Source of the DNA: Streptomyces sp. NBC_00443
GTDB taxonomy: Bacteria; Actinomycetota; Actinomycetes; Streptomycetales; Streptomycetaceae
Assembly: GCF_036014175.1 (NCBI RefSeq)
Contig: NZ_CP107917.1
Location: forward strand, 7,068,001 to 7,132,000
Reading direction: 5' to 3'
DNA: 64,000 nucleotides
Positions within the stretch are counted from its first letter, which is position 1; each line of letters starts with the position of its first letter. Shown in pieces: positions 51,106 through 59,117 of this stretch. A model generated the notes under the pieces. It ran no database searches. It was not told where the DNA came from and saw only the letters and a program-made list of their open reading frames with translations. Both the position numbers and the translations under genes were made by a program.

Positions 51106-51792
51106 TTACAGCGGGGGCAGCGACGGCAGCATGCCGCCTTCCGCGGTCAGCGCGGAGCCGTCGCGGCGTCCCGCGAGCCAACCGAGCAGATCGGGTCCGG
51201 AACCTCGGACGGTGACCTCGGGAGTGCCCGCATCGCGGCCAGTCCTCCACGCGCGCGTGCCGTCCGTGAGACGCGTCGAGGGCACATCGGGGTGCCCGGC
51301 GAACCGCTCCGCGAGGAAGTCGGTCTCCCGTTGCACGAACTCCGCCGGCAGATCCTCCAGCTCGTACCCGGTCCCGAGATCCACATGGTGCAGCTCCACC
51401 TCGACCCAGCGCCGGAACGGCACCCGGGCCGCCGCGTCGGTGACCCCGTTGCGCAGCTCCACCGTGCGTGACCAGTCCGCGGGTGCCGCTCCCGTCTCCT
51501 GGAAGCGGGCCCCACTGTCGCGCACGTCGGTGAGCTGCACATCGAGGGGTCGAGGGGCGTCCCGCTCGATGTCGGCGTCCCGGGCGGTGCCGGAGACGTA
51601 CATGGGGCGCCCCTCGAGGACGTTCACGAGGGCGTCGGCGTTGCGGGCGATGTGGGCGAGGACGTGGCCGCGGCTCCAGCCGGGAAGCCGTGACGGCTCG
51701 GCCACCGACGCGTTGTCCAGTTTGGCCGCTGCGGTGAGCAGCCTTTCGGTCGCTTCACGTACAGACACCAGGTCACGAGCGTGATCAATCAT
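51106..51792 (-). CDS. maleylpyruvate isomerase family, mycothiol-dependent enzyme-like
   Basis: 228-residue DinB-fold protein of the actinobacterial mycothiol-dependent maleylpyruvate isomerase group. PSRLPGWSRGHVLAHIARNA carries a metal-ligand His, RRWVEVELHHVDLGTGYE two more, and WRTGRDAGTPEVTVRGSGPD is the C-terminal MDMPI domain. Likely a mycothiol-dependent transferase; the substrate is not known. It is followed by a glyoxalase-II-like gene, a plausible thiol-metabolism pair. ATG 51792 is seven bases after TAATGT; upstream open frame to 51969 is not supported. Confidence 0.87.
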   Translation of the reverse strand: MIDHARDLVSVREATERLLTAAAKLDNASVAEPSRLPGWSRGHVLAHIARNADALVNVLEGRPMYVSGTARDADIERDAPRPLDVQLTDVRDSGARFQETGAAPADWSRTVELRNGVTDAAARVPFRRWVEVELHHVDLGTGYELEDLPAEFVQRETDFLAERFAGHPDVPSTRLTDGTRAWRTGRDAGTPEVTVRGSGPDLLGWLAGRRDGSALTAEGGMLPSLPPL

Positions 51793-51799
51793 GGTGCTG

Positions 51800-51805
51800 A
51801 CATTA
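51800..51805 (-). promoter_or_regulatory. leaderless -10 box for the maleylpyruvate isomerase-like gene
   Basis: Minus-strand TAATGT, a good -10, ends seven bases before ATG 51792. Confidence 0.5.
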
Positions 51806-52040
51806 GCCTCGCCACACCTTTGGGTGAAGGTGGTGAACGAGTGCCATAAATCGAATGCGCGTGCTATAGGGTCGGTCGTGACGTCGGGCATGCTGGATGG
51901 CCCGGGATTGTTGTCCCATTCGGGAATCCGACCGGCGTTGTCAGTGGCTCCCCATAGTCTGAGGAACACGGGGGCCTAGTCCGAGAAAACACGGGGGCCT
52001 CGCCCCCCTGTCACTTCTCTCAAGAAAGGTGCGGACCGGC

Positions 52041-55000
52041 GTGGCCGACCGTCTCATCGTCCGTGGCGCGCGCGAGCACAACCTGAAGAATGTCTCGCTC
52101 GACCTGCCGCGCGACTCGCTCATCGTCTTCACGGGCCTGTCGGGGTCGGGCAAGTCCTCGCTGGCCTTCGACACGATCTTCGCCGAAGGGCAGCGGCGTT
52201 ACGTGGAGTCGCTGTCGTCCTACGCCCGGCAGTTCCTCGGCCAGATGGACAAGCCGGACGTCGACTTCATCGAGGGTCTGTCCCCGGCGGTCTCCATCGA
52301 CCAGAAGTCGACCTCGCGCAACCCGCGCTCGACGGTCGGCACCATCACCGAGGTCTACGACTATCTGCGTCTGCTCTTCGCTCGCATCGGCAAGCCGCAC
52401 TGCCCCGAGTGCGGCCGCCCGATCTCGCGCCAGTCGCCGCAGGCCATCGTCGACAGGGTCCTGGAGCTGCCGGAGGGGAGCCGCTTCCAGGTCCTGTCGC
52501 CGCTGGTGCGTGAGCGCAAGGGCGAGTTCGTCGATCTCTTCGCCGACCTCCAGACCAAGGGCTATTCCCGCGCGCGTGTGGACGGCGAGACGATCCAGCT
52601 GTCCAACCCGCCCACGCTGAAGAAGCAGGAGAAGCACACCATCGAGGTGGTCGTCGACCGCCTCACGGTGAAGGACTCCGCCAAGCGCCGGCTCACCGAC
52701 TCCGTGGAGACCGCCCTCGGCCTGTCCGGCGGCATGGTCGTGCTCGACTTCGTCGACCTCCCCGAGGACGACCCCGAGCGCGAGCGTATGTACTCGGAGC
52801 ACCTGTACTGCCCGTACGACGACCTCTCCTTCGAGGAGCTGGAGCCGCGCTCCTTCTCCTTCAACTCGCCCTTCGGCGCCTGCCCCGAGTGCACCGGCAT
52901 CGGCACGCGCATGGAGGTCGACCCCGAGCTGATCGTTCCGGACGAGGACAAGAGCCTCGACGAGGGCGCCATCCACCCCTGGTCCCACGGCCACACCAAG
53001 GACTACTTCGGCCGCCTGATCGGCGCCCTCGCGGACGCCCTGGGATTCCGGACGGACATCCCGTTCGCGGGCCTGCCCCAGCGCGCCAGGAAGGCCCTGC
53101 TGTACGGCCACAAGACGCAGATCGAGGTCCGCTACCGCAACCGCTACGGGCGCGAGCGCGTGTACACGACGCCGTTCGAAGGGGCCGTTCCCTTCGTCAA
53201 GCGGCGGCACAGCGAGGCGGAGAGCGACGCCAGCCGTGAGCGCTTCGAGGGCTACATGCGCGAGGTGCCCTGCCCCACCTGTGAGGGCACGCGCCTGAAG
53301 CCGATCGTCCTCGCGGTCACGATCATGGAGAAGTCGATCGCTGAGGTCTCCGCGATGTCCATCAGCGACTGCGCGGAATTCCTGGGCGAGCTGAAGCTCA
53401 ACACCCGCGACAAGAAGATCGCCGAGCGCGTGCTGAAGGAGGTCAACGAGCGGCTGCGGTTCCTGGTCGACGTCGGCCTGGACTACCTCTCACTCAACCG
53501 CGCGGCCGGCACGCTCTCCGGCGGCGAGGCCCAGCGCATCCGCCTGGCCACCCAGATCGGTTCCGGACTCGTCGGCGTGCTGTACGTGCTCGACGAGCCG
53601 TCCATCGGTCTGCACCAGCGCGACAACCACCGGCTGATCGAGACTCTGGTCCGGCTGCGCGACATGGGCAACACGCTCATCGTCGTCGAGCACGACGAGG
53701 ACACCATCAAGGTCGCCGACTGGATCGTCGACATCGGCCCCGGTGCCGGTGAGCACGGCGGCAAGGTCGTGCACAGCGGCTCCCTCAAGGAACTGCTCGC
53801 CAACGCCGAGTCACAGACCGGTCAGTACCTGGCCGGCAAGAAGGCGATCCCGCTGCCCGACATCCGACGCCCGCACGACCCGTCCCGGCAGCTCACGGTG
53901 CACGGCGCCCGCGAGAACAACCTCCAGGACATCGACGTCTCCTTCCCCCTGGGCGTGTTCACCGCGGTCACCGGTGTGTCCGGCTCCGGCAAGTCCACGC
54001 TGGTCAACGACATCCTGTACACGCACCTCGCGCGCGAGCTGAACGGCGCCCGCAGCGTGCCCGGGCGGCACACGCGGGTGGACGGCGACGACCTCGTCGA
54101 CAAGGTCGTGCACGTCGACCAGTCGCCCATCGGCCGCACCCCGCGGTCGAACCCGGCGACGTACACCGGCGTGTTCGACCACATCCGCAAGCTGTTCGCA
54201 GAGACCACCGAGGCGAAGGTCCGCGGCTACTTGCCGGGCCGCTTCTCCTTCAACGTCAAGGGTGGCCGCTGCGAGAACTGCGCGGGCGACGGCACCATCA
54301 AGATCGAGATGAACTTCCTCCCGGACGTCTACGTCCCGTGCGAGGTCTGCCACGGCGCCCGGTACAACCGGGAGACCCTGGAGGTCCACTACAAGGGCAA
54401 GTCCATCGCCGAGGTCCTGAACATGCCGATCGAGGAAGCGATGGACTTCTTCGAGGCGGTTCCGTCGATCAACCGTCACCTCAAGACGCTGAACGACGTC
54501 GGTCTCGGCTATGTCCGGCTCGGACAGTCCGCGACGACTCTGTCCGGCGGTGAGGCCCAGCGGGTGAAGCTCGCCAGCGAGCTGCAGAAGCGCTCCACCG
54601 GCCGCACGGTCTACGTTCTCGACGAGCCGACAACCGGTCTGCACTTCGAGGACATCAGCAAGCTGCTGAGGGTGCTGTCCGGCCTGGTGGACAAGGGCAA
54701 CACGGTCATCGTCATCGAGCACAACCTCGACGTGATCAAGACCGCGGACTGGGTCGTGGACATGGGTCCCGAGGGCGGCGCCGGCGGAGGCCTCGTCATC
54801 GCCGAGGGCACCCCCGAGCAGGTTGCCGCGGTCCCCGCCAGCCACACCGGCAAGTTCCTGCGCGAGATCCTCGACGCCGACCGGATCAGCGACGCCGCCC
54901 CGATGAAGGCCCCGCGTCGGACGGCCGCCAAGAAGACGGTCGCGGCAGGGGCGACGGCGAAGAAGACGGCGACGGCCAGGACCGCGAAGACGGTCAACAA

Positions 55001-55097
55001 CAAGGCCACCGACAAGGCGGCCGGGGCCACGAAGAAGGCAGCTGCCGCGAAGAAGGCGACGCCCGCGAAGAAGACGACGCGGGCTCGCAAGGCCTGA
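52041..55097 (+). CDS. uvrA: excinuclease ABC subunit A with Lys/Ala-rich tail
   Basis: 1018-residue UvrA, damage recognition ATPase of nucleotide excision repair. Two ABC modules: Walker A GLSGSGKSS (32-40) and GVSGSGKST, signatures TLSGGEAQRIRLA and TLSGGEAQRVKLA, and Walker B YVLDEPSIGL and YVLDEPTTGL. Zinc modules include CPECGRP, ACPECTGIG and CENCAGDG with CEVCHGAR. Beyond the normal end is an extra tail (about residues 955-1018, positions 54905-55094) rich in Lys, Ala and Thr with AAKK/TAKK repeats, like histone H1 or HupS tails. I take GTG 52041 as start; GTG 52029 is also in frame. Confidence 0.96.
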   Translation: MADRLIVRGAREHNLKNVSLDLPRDSLIVFTGLSGSGKSSLAFDTIFAEGQRRYVESLSSYARQFLGQMDKPDVDFIEGLSPAVSIDQKSTSRNPRSTVGTITEVYDYLRLLFARIGKPHCPECGRPISRQSPQAIVDRVLELPEGSRFQVLSPLVRERKGEFVDLFADLQTKGYSRARVDGETIQLSNPPTLKKQEKHTIEVVVDRLTVKDSAKRRLTDSVETALGLSGGMVVLDFVDLPEDDPERERMYSEHLYCPYDDLSFEELEPRSFSFNSPFGACPECTGIGTRMEVDPELIVPDEDKSLDEGAIHPWSHGHTKDYFGRLIGALADALGFRTDIPFAGLPQRARKALLYGHKTQIEVRYRNRYGRERVYTTPFEGAVPFVKRRHSEAESDASRERFEGYMREVPCPTCEGTRLKPIVLAVTIMEKSIAEVSAMSISDCAEFLGELKLNTRDKKIAERVLKEVNERLRFLVDVGLDYLSLNRAAGTLSGGEAQRIRLATQIGSGLVGVLYVLDEPSIGLHQRDNHRLIETLVRLRDMGNTLIVVEHDEDTIKVADWIVDIGPGAGEHGGKVVHSGSLKELLANAESQTGQYLAGKKAIPLPDIRRPHDPSRQLTVHGARENNLQDIDVSFPLGVFTAVTGVSGSGKSTLVNDILYTHLARELNGARSVPGRHTRVDGDDLVDKVVHVDQSPIGRTPRSNPATYTGVFDHIRKLFAETTEAKVRGYLPGRFSFNVKGGRCENCAGDGTIKIEMNFLPDVYVPCEVCHGARYNRETLEVHYKGKSIAEVLNMPIEEAMDFFEAVPSINRHLKTLNDVGLGYVRLGQSATTLSGGEAQRVKLASELQKRSTGRTVYVLDEPTTGLHFEDISKLLRVLSGLVDKGNTVIVIEHNLDVIKTADWVVDMGPEGGAGGGLVIAEGTPEQVAAVPASHTGKFLREILDADRISDAAPMKAPRRTAAKKTVAAGATAKKTATARTAKTVNNKATDKAAGATKKAAAAKKATPAKKTTRARKA

Positions 55098-55133
55098 GGC
55101 TCACGGGCAACGAGCCCTGACTCATCCTGGAAA

Positions 55134-55171
55134 GTGCGGCGCCCCGCGGAACTCCCCGCGGGGCGCCGCAC
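55134..55171 (+). terminator. uvrA terminator
   Basis: GTGCGGCGCCCCGCGG and its exact complement form a 16-pair stem with a six-base loop, 36 bases after the uvrA stop. Confidence 0.9.
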
Positions 55172-55269
55172 GTTGGATCATCAGCGGCCCGATCCCTGCG
55201 GCTGCGACGAACCTTGACTCCTCAACAGCGGATTCGAATGGAACGGAAAGCCGCGTAGCGGAACACCTC

Positions 55270-56181
55270 TCAGAAGTCCCCCACTTCGGAGGCGTACGGC
55301 GGCTCGGCGCCCGCCCGGGAGCAGGTGATCGCGGCAGCCCGCGCCGCGAACCGCAGCAGCCGTGTCCAGCCGTCGGCGCCCAGTCCCGCGAGCGCCTCGG
55401 CGGACAGGGCGTCCTGGGCGGCCAGTCCATGCAGCAGGGCCGCGTTCACGGTGTCGCCCGCACCGATCGTGTCCACGACGTCGACCTCCTCACCCGCCAC
55501 AGAGTGCTCGGCGCCGTCCCGCGTGAAGGCGGTCAGCCCCTCATCGCCCCGAGTGATCACGACTGCCGAAGGCCCCGCGGCCAGCCACTCGCGCGGAGTG
55601 CCGCCCAGCCACAGTGCGTCCTCCTCGGAGAGCTTCAGCAGTGACACCGATGGCAGCCAGCTCTTGAACCGGGCCCGGTACCCGTCCGGGTCGGGGATCA
55701 GCCCGGCCCGGATGTTCGGGTCGAGCGCGGTGAACACCCCTTGCGAGGCAGCGCTGCGCATCAGCTCCTCATAGGCGCTCGCCCCCGGTTCCAGGACGAG
55801 CGAACAGGTACCGAAGGACACAGCGCGGGCCCCCGCGGGCAGCTCCGCAGACGCCGTGAAGAGCCGGTCGGCGGTGCCGTCGACATAGAAGGAATAGGCG
55901 GCAGAGCCGTTGGTGTCGATGGTGGCGACCGCGAGCGTGGTCGGCTCCATGCCGCGCTGCACGGCCGACACGTCCACTCCGGCCGCCCGCAGCCCGTCGA
56001 GCAGGGCCTCACCGAAGGCGTCGTAGGACGTTCGGGAACAGAAGGCGGTGGGGGAGCCGAGGCGGCCGAGGGACACGGCGGTGTTGTAGGGGCCGCCGCC
56101 GAGCGCCGGTTTCAGGCTCGCGAGGGCGCCCGTGCCCTGCGGTACCAGGTCGATCAGGGCCTCACCGGCGACGACGATCAC
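55270..56181 (-). CDS. PfkB family carbohydrate kinase (fructokinase-like)
   Basis: 303-residue ribokinase-fold sugar kinase. Signature 1 is LGGGPYNTAVSLGRLG (about 27-42), signature 2 VDTIGAGDTVNAAL (about 244-257) with the catalytic Asp, and VVAGEALIDLVP begins the N-terminal strand. Substrate is probably fructose or a related sugar. The start GTG 56181 overlaps the end of the upstream LacI gene (GTGA), so it should be co-translated with the regulator. AAAGGAA lies seven bases upstream. Confidence 0.9.
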   Translation of the reverse strand: MIVVAGEALIDLVPQGTGALASLKPALGGGPYNTAVSLGRLGSPTAFCSRTSYDAFGEALLDGLRAAGVDVSAVQRGMEPTTLAVATIDTNGSAAYSFYVDGTADRLFTASAELPAGARAVSFGTCSLVLEPGASAYEELMRSAASQGVFTALDPNIRAGLIPDPDGYRARFKSWLPSVSLLKLSEEDALWLGGTPREWLAAGPSAVVITRGDEGLTAFTRDGAEHSVAGEEVDVVDTIGAGDTVNAALLHGLAAQDALSAEALAGLGADGWTRLLRFAARAAAITCSRAGAEPPYASEVGDF

Positions 56182-57318
56182 GAGACGGTTCCTTTCACGG
56201 TCAGGGGCTGTTCGGGACTGTCGGGTGTGGAGGGCTTGGCGTTGCCCTCGGGCCTCGCTGATTTCCCGCGTCTCGCGGACCTCCCGGACCGCCCCGGCTC
56301 TTCGACGCAGCCGCACGAGGTGCGATGCACGAAGGTGCAGGCCAGACGGACGGTCCGGGCGGGCCCGTCCGGTGAGGCGAGGCGGTCCAGGAGCACGCGG
56401 ACCGCCTGAGCACCGATGTCCCTGCTGGGCTGGGCTATCGCGGTGAGCCTGGGCGAGAACAGGTCGGCCCAGGCGAAGTCGTCGAAGCAGCACAACGCGA
56501 TGTCGTCGGGCACGGACAGGCCGTGGTCACGCAGGGCGCGCAGGGCACCGATGGTCATCGCGTTGTTGGCGGTGACGAGCGCGGTGGGTGGCGTGGCGAG
56601 AGACAGCAGAGCGGCGGTGGCCCGTTCGGCTCCGGCCGACTCGGAGTCGCCGTGCACGAGGAGGCGCTCGTCGTACGCGAGCCCGGCCGCCGTCAGGCCC
56701 TCGCGGTACCCGGTGAGCCGCTCGGCTGGTGGTGCTGAGCCCGGGCAGACCGGCGACCAGGCCGATCCGACCGTGGCCGAGGTCGGCGAGATGGGTGACC
56801 AGCCGCGCCATGGGTTCGGCGCTGTCGGCGCAGACCTGGTCGAACCGCGTCGAGCCGTCCGCCGGGGCGTCGACCACGCGGTCGAGAAGGACGGTCGGCA
56901 CCTTGTGGCGCCCGAGATAGGCGAGGAGCTCGCGGGGGTCGGCGGAAGGAGCGACGATCATGCCGTCCACGCGGCGCTCGTGGAGGAGCTGGACGACCTT
57001 GCGCTCATGCACGGGATCGTCGTGCGGGTCGGCGATGAGCAGGCTGTAGCCGTGTTCCAGGGCGCCCGCCTCGACGCCCTGGAGTATCTCGGTGAAGTAG
57101 GGGTTGCTGATCGCCGACACTGCGAGCCCGATGGATTGGGTGCGGGAGGTCACGAGGGAACGGGCGAGGGTGTTGGGCGTGTAGCCGAGCTCGTCCATGG
57201 CCTCCAGCACCGCCTGGCGGGTGTGGGGCAGCACTGGCCGGGTGCCGTTCAGCACATGCGAGACGGTCGCCACGGACACGCCGGCGCTCCGCGCGACGTC
57301 GGCCATGGTTGCCATCAC
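56178..57318 (-). pseudogene. LacI family transcriptional regulator, frameshifted
   Basis: A LacI-type repressor broken by one extra base. The first frame (start GTG 57318 or ATG 57315, GGAGG upstream) has the HTH MADVARSAGVSVATVSHVLN at about 5-25 and the core domain to LVAGLPGLSTTS; the second, ending 56178, begins within HGDSESAGAERATAALLSLA and runs through DDIALCCFDDFAWADLFSPR to the end. At 56722-56728 the minus strand reads AGCCGAGCGGCTC where AGCGAGCGGCTC keeps the frame (expected TTSERLTGYREGL). Removing one C gives a 379-residue normal-length LacI protein. It is a real mutation or a base-calling error. Confidence 0.88.
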
Positions 57319-57415
57319 GATCCCCTCCCTGCGCCGGCCCCTCCCTGGGACACCGCAACCCGCTCGCCGAGCTCACCGCGGGCTTCTGGCCGGGAACGTA
57401 TCTCATCCGACGCCG

Positions 57416-57445
57416 GACGTAAACGCTTGCGCAATCGTTTACGTC
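57416..57445. promoter_or_regulatory. LacI-type operator for the regulator-kinase operon
   Basis: A 30-base near-perfect palindrome with arms GACGTAAACG (57416-57425) and CGTTTACGTC (57436-57445); the central CTTGCGCAAT is itself nearly symmetric, with only positions 11 and 20 mismatched. It contains the LacI-family core AAACGCTT and, on the opposite strand, AAACGATT, so it may hold two overlapping operators. It lies about 100 bases upstream of the LacI start. Confidence 0.75.
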
Positions 57446-57502
57446 CCTCTGCCAGGATCCTGAGCCGGGCGAGCCTGGCCGAGTGGCGGCCGGCGCCTCA
57501 GC

Positions 57503-58459
57503 TCACTCCCACTCCCACCCGATGCCCACGATCCCCGACCGCACCCGTGGCTCGACCAGGTGGACGGACCGGTGCAGCCCGCTGAGGGTCAGCCCCTGGC
57601 GGCCGCTGCGGGGCGCTGCCGCCGAGTGCTGGGAGAACCGGTGACAGCGGACCGGGAGGGCGTTCTCGGTGAAGCGGATTTGGAGGGCGTACTGGCCGCC
57701 CGCGAGCGGGAAGCCCCGGGCGTACTCGCGGGACACGTCGGCGGTGCCGTCCTCGACGCCGTAACGGAAGAGGTACGTGTCGCCCGCCCGCAGACGTGTA
57801 CCGAAGAGCAGTTCCGCCACCAGGACCCCGGTGTCGTGATGCCAACGGACCCTTCCCGTACGGCAGTTCTCCACGGCATGCACTGTCATGCGCTCCGGCG
57901 CGCAGCCCGGGTCGCCGTGGTGGACGGCGACGAAGCGGTCCACGCCGTCCCTGTGGGCGCGCACGATGTGGTGCGACTCCCGCCCCGCCAGCTCGCGGCG
58001 CGCTCCGATCCGTACCCGCTCGTGGTGGGCGAGGGTGTGCAGGCCGCCGTCGGTCGGACAGTCCAGTTCGGCCAGCAGCTGCTCCAGGACGCCCGAGGCC
58101 TCCACAAGGGAGCGGTAGGAGCGGGCTGCCGGCTGCTGGAGGGCGGAGTGATCATCGGCCTCGGCGAGCAGCCGGATCAGGGACTCCTCCGGCAGCTGGA
58201 GTATCTCCTCCAACGCCCGCACCGCACGCAGAGACTCGGGGCGCTGCGGCCGACGTGCACCTTGCTGCCAGTAGCTCAGGCTGGTGACGCCGACCCTCAC
58301 CCCACGGCGGGACAGATGGTGCTGCACCCGCTGCAGCGGCAGTCCCCGGGCGGCTATCGCTGCACGCAGGGCTACGTGGAACGGGCCGCCTCGCAGGGCC
58401 GTGTCCAGTTCCGCGGTGGCGACGGTGGGGACGTCCGCGTGCTGAGTGGCGTGCGGCAT
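57503..58459 (-). CDS. Xre-like helix-turn-helix regulator, conserved in Streptomyces
   Basis: 318-residue protein. A helix-turn-helix-like region at about 28-95 contains LQRVQHHLSRRGVRVGVTSL and SYWQQGARRPQRPESLRAVR, resembling the recognition helix region of Xre proteins. The rest is a beta-rich sensory or binding domain with HHIVRAHRDGVDRFVAVHHG and CAPERMTVHAVENCRTG. Function unknown; it has a good AAAGG site before ATG 58459. Its 3' end is near the operator of the LacI gene. Confidence 0.75.
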   Translation of the reverse strand: MPHATQHADVPTVATAELDTALRGGPFHVALRAAIAARGLPLQRVQHHLSRRGVRVGVTSLSYWQQGARRPQRPESLRAVRALEEILQLPEESLIRLLAEADDHSALQQPAARSYRSLVEASGVLEQLLAELDCPTDGGLHTLAHHERVRIGARRELAGRESHHIVRAHRDGVDRFVAVHHGDPGCAPERMTVHAVENCRTGRVRWHHDTGVLVAELLFGTRLRAGDTYLFRYGVEDGTADVSREYARGFPLAGGQYALQIRFTENALPVRCHRFSQHSAAAPRSGRQGLTLSGLHRSVHLVEPRVRSGIVGIGWEWE

Positions 58460-59117
58460 GCAGGGGCCTTTCTGTGGTTGTTCACAACGGCTGGTCAGAC
58501 CGGTCGCGCGGCTCGTCGGGGCCACCCCGTGGGCGTGGCGGGGGGCTTCACATCCGTACGCCGTTGTTCAGGGCCCCGAGTTCCACCGCATTGAAGCGTG
58601 TTGACCAAGTCCCGACAACACCTGTCGCCCAACAGCTGCGCACCCTGGCCGAGTCCCGACGCCGCCGCCCACCCTGTGCTCTCAAGTCCTCGTGCCGGCC
58701 CTGGTGTTGATCCTGGTGTTGCCCGCGCAGGCGAAGGTTCTGCCCGGTGACCAGGCCGGGTACATGTCAGCGCGTGGGCTCACCAGGCCCAGCTCCGCCT
58801 TCGACCATGCTCCCGCGAGAGTGCCGCGGCCAGGGGCGCGCCCGTCCGCTCATGCTGACGGCGGCCACCCGCGCGCACGGCACGGTGTGCTCGTCGTCAC
58901 GTACGCCAGGTGAGGCGGACCGCACGTACGCCAGTGAGGCGGGCCGGGCAGCCGAGGGCGATCCACCGGTCAGTCCACCAGGGCCACGGCTCCCGGGGCC
59001 GGCGCCGACCACCGCCGTGTCCTGGCCGTTCTCGCCTCCCCGGGGTCCCGCCGACCGGCCGGGCCGGTTATCCACAGCCTCGCCGGAGTGTCAGCGGGCG
59101 CCAGTAGGGTGTGAGAC
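58460..59117. other. gene-free stretch upstream of uvrC
   Basis: No convincing coding sequence in about 650 bases. A short frame from GTG at 58692 starts with a hydrophobic, signal-like MPALVLILVLPAQA but its later codons are not coding-like. CCTGGTGTTG is repeated at 58700 and 58712. A consensus DnaA-box-like TTATCCACA is at 59068-59076 and the uvrC -10 box ends the region. Confidence 0.5.
59105..59110 (+). promoter_or_regulatory. leaderless -10 box for uvrC
   Basis: TAGGGT ends seven bases before the ATG at 59118, without a Shine-Dalgarno. Confidence 0.5.

Noticed and set aside
58767..59075. A 102-codon minus-strand frame before uvrC
   Set aside because: Composition is Gly/Arg/Pro/Ser-rich without strand-helix pattern or ribosome binding site; not better than shadow frames.
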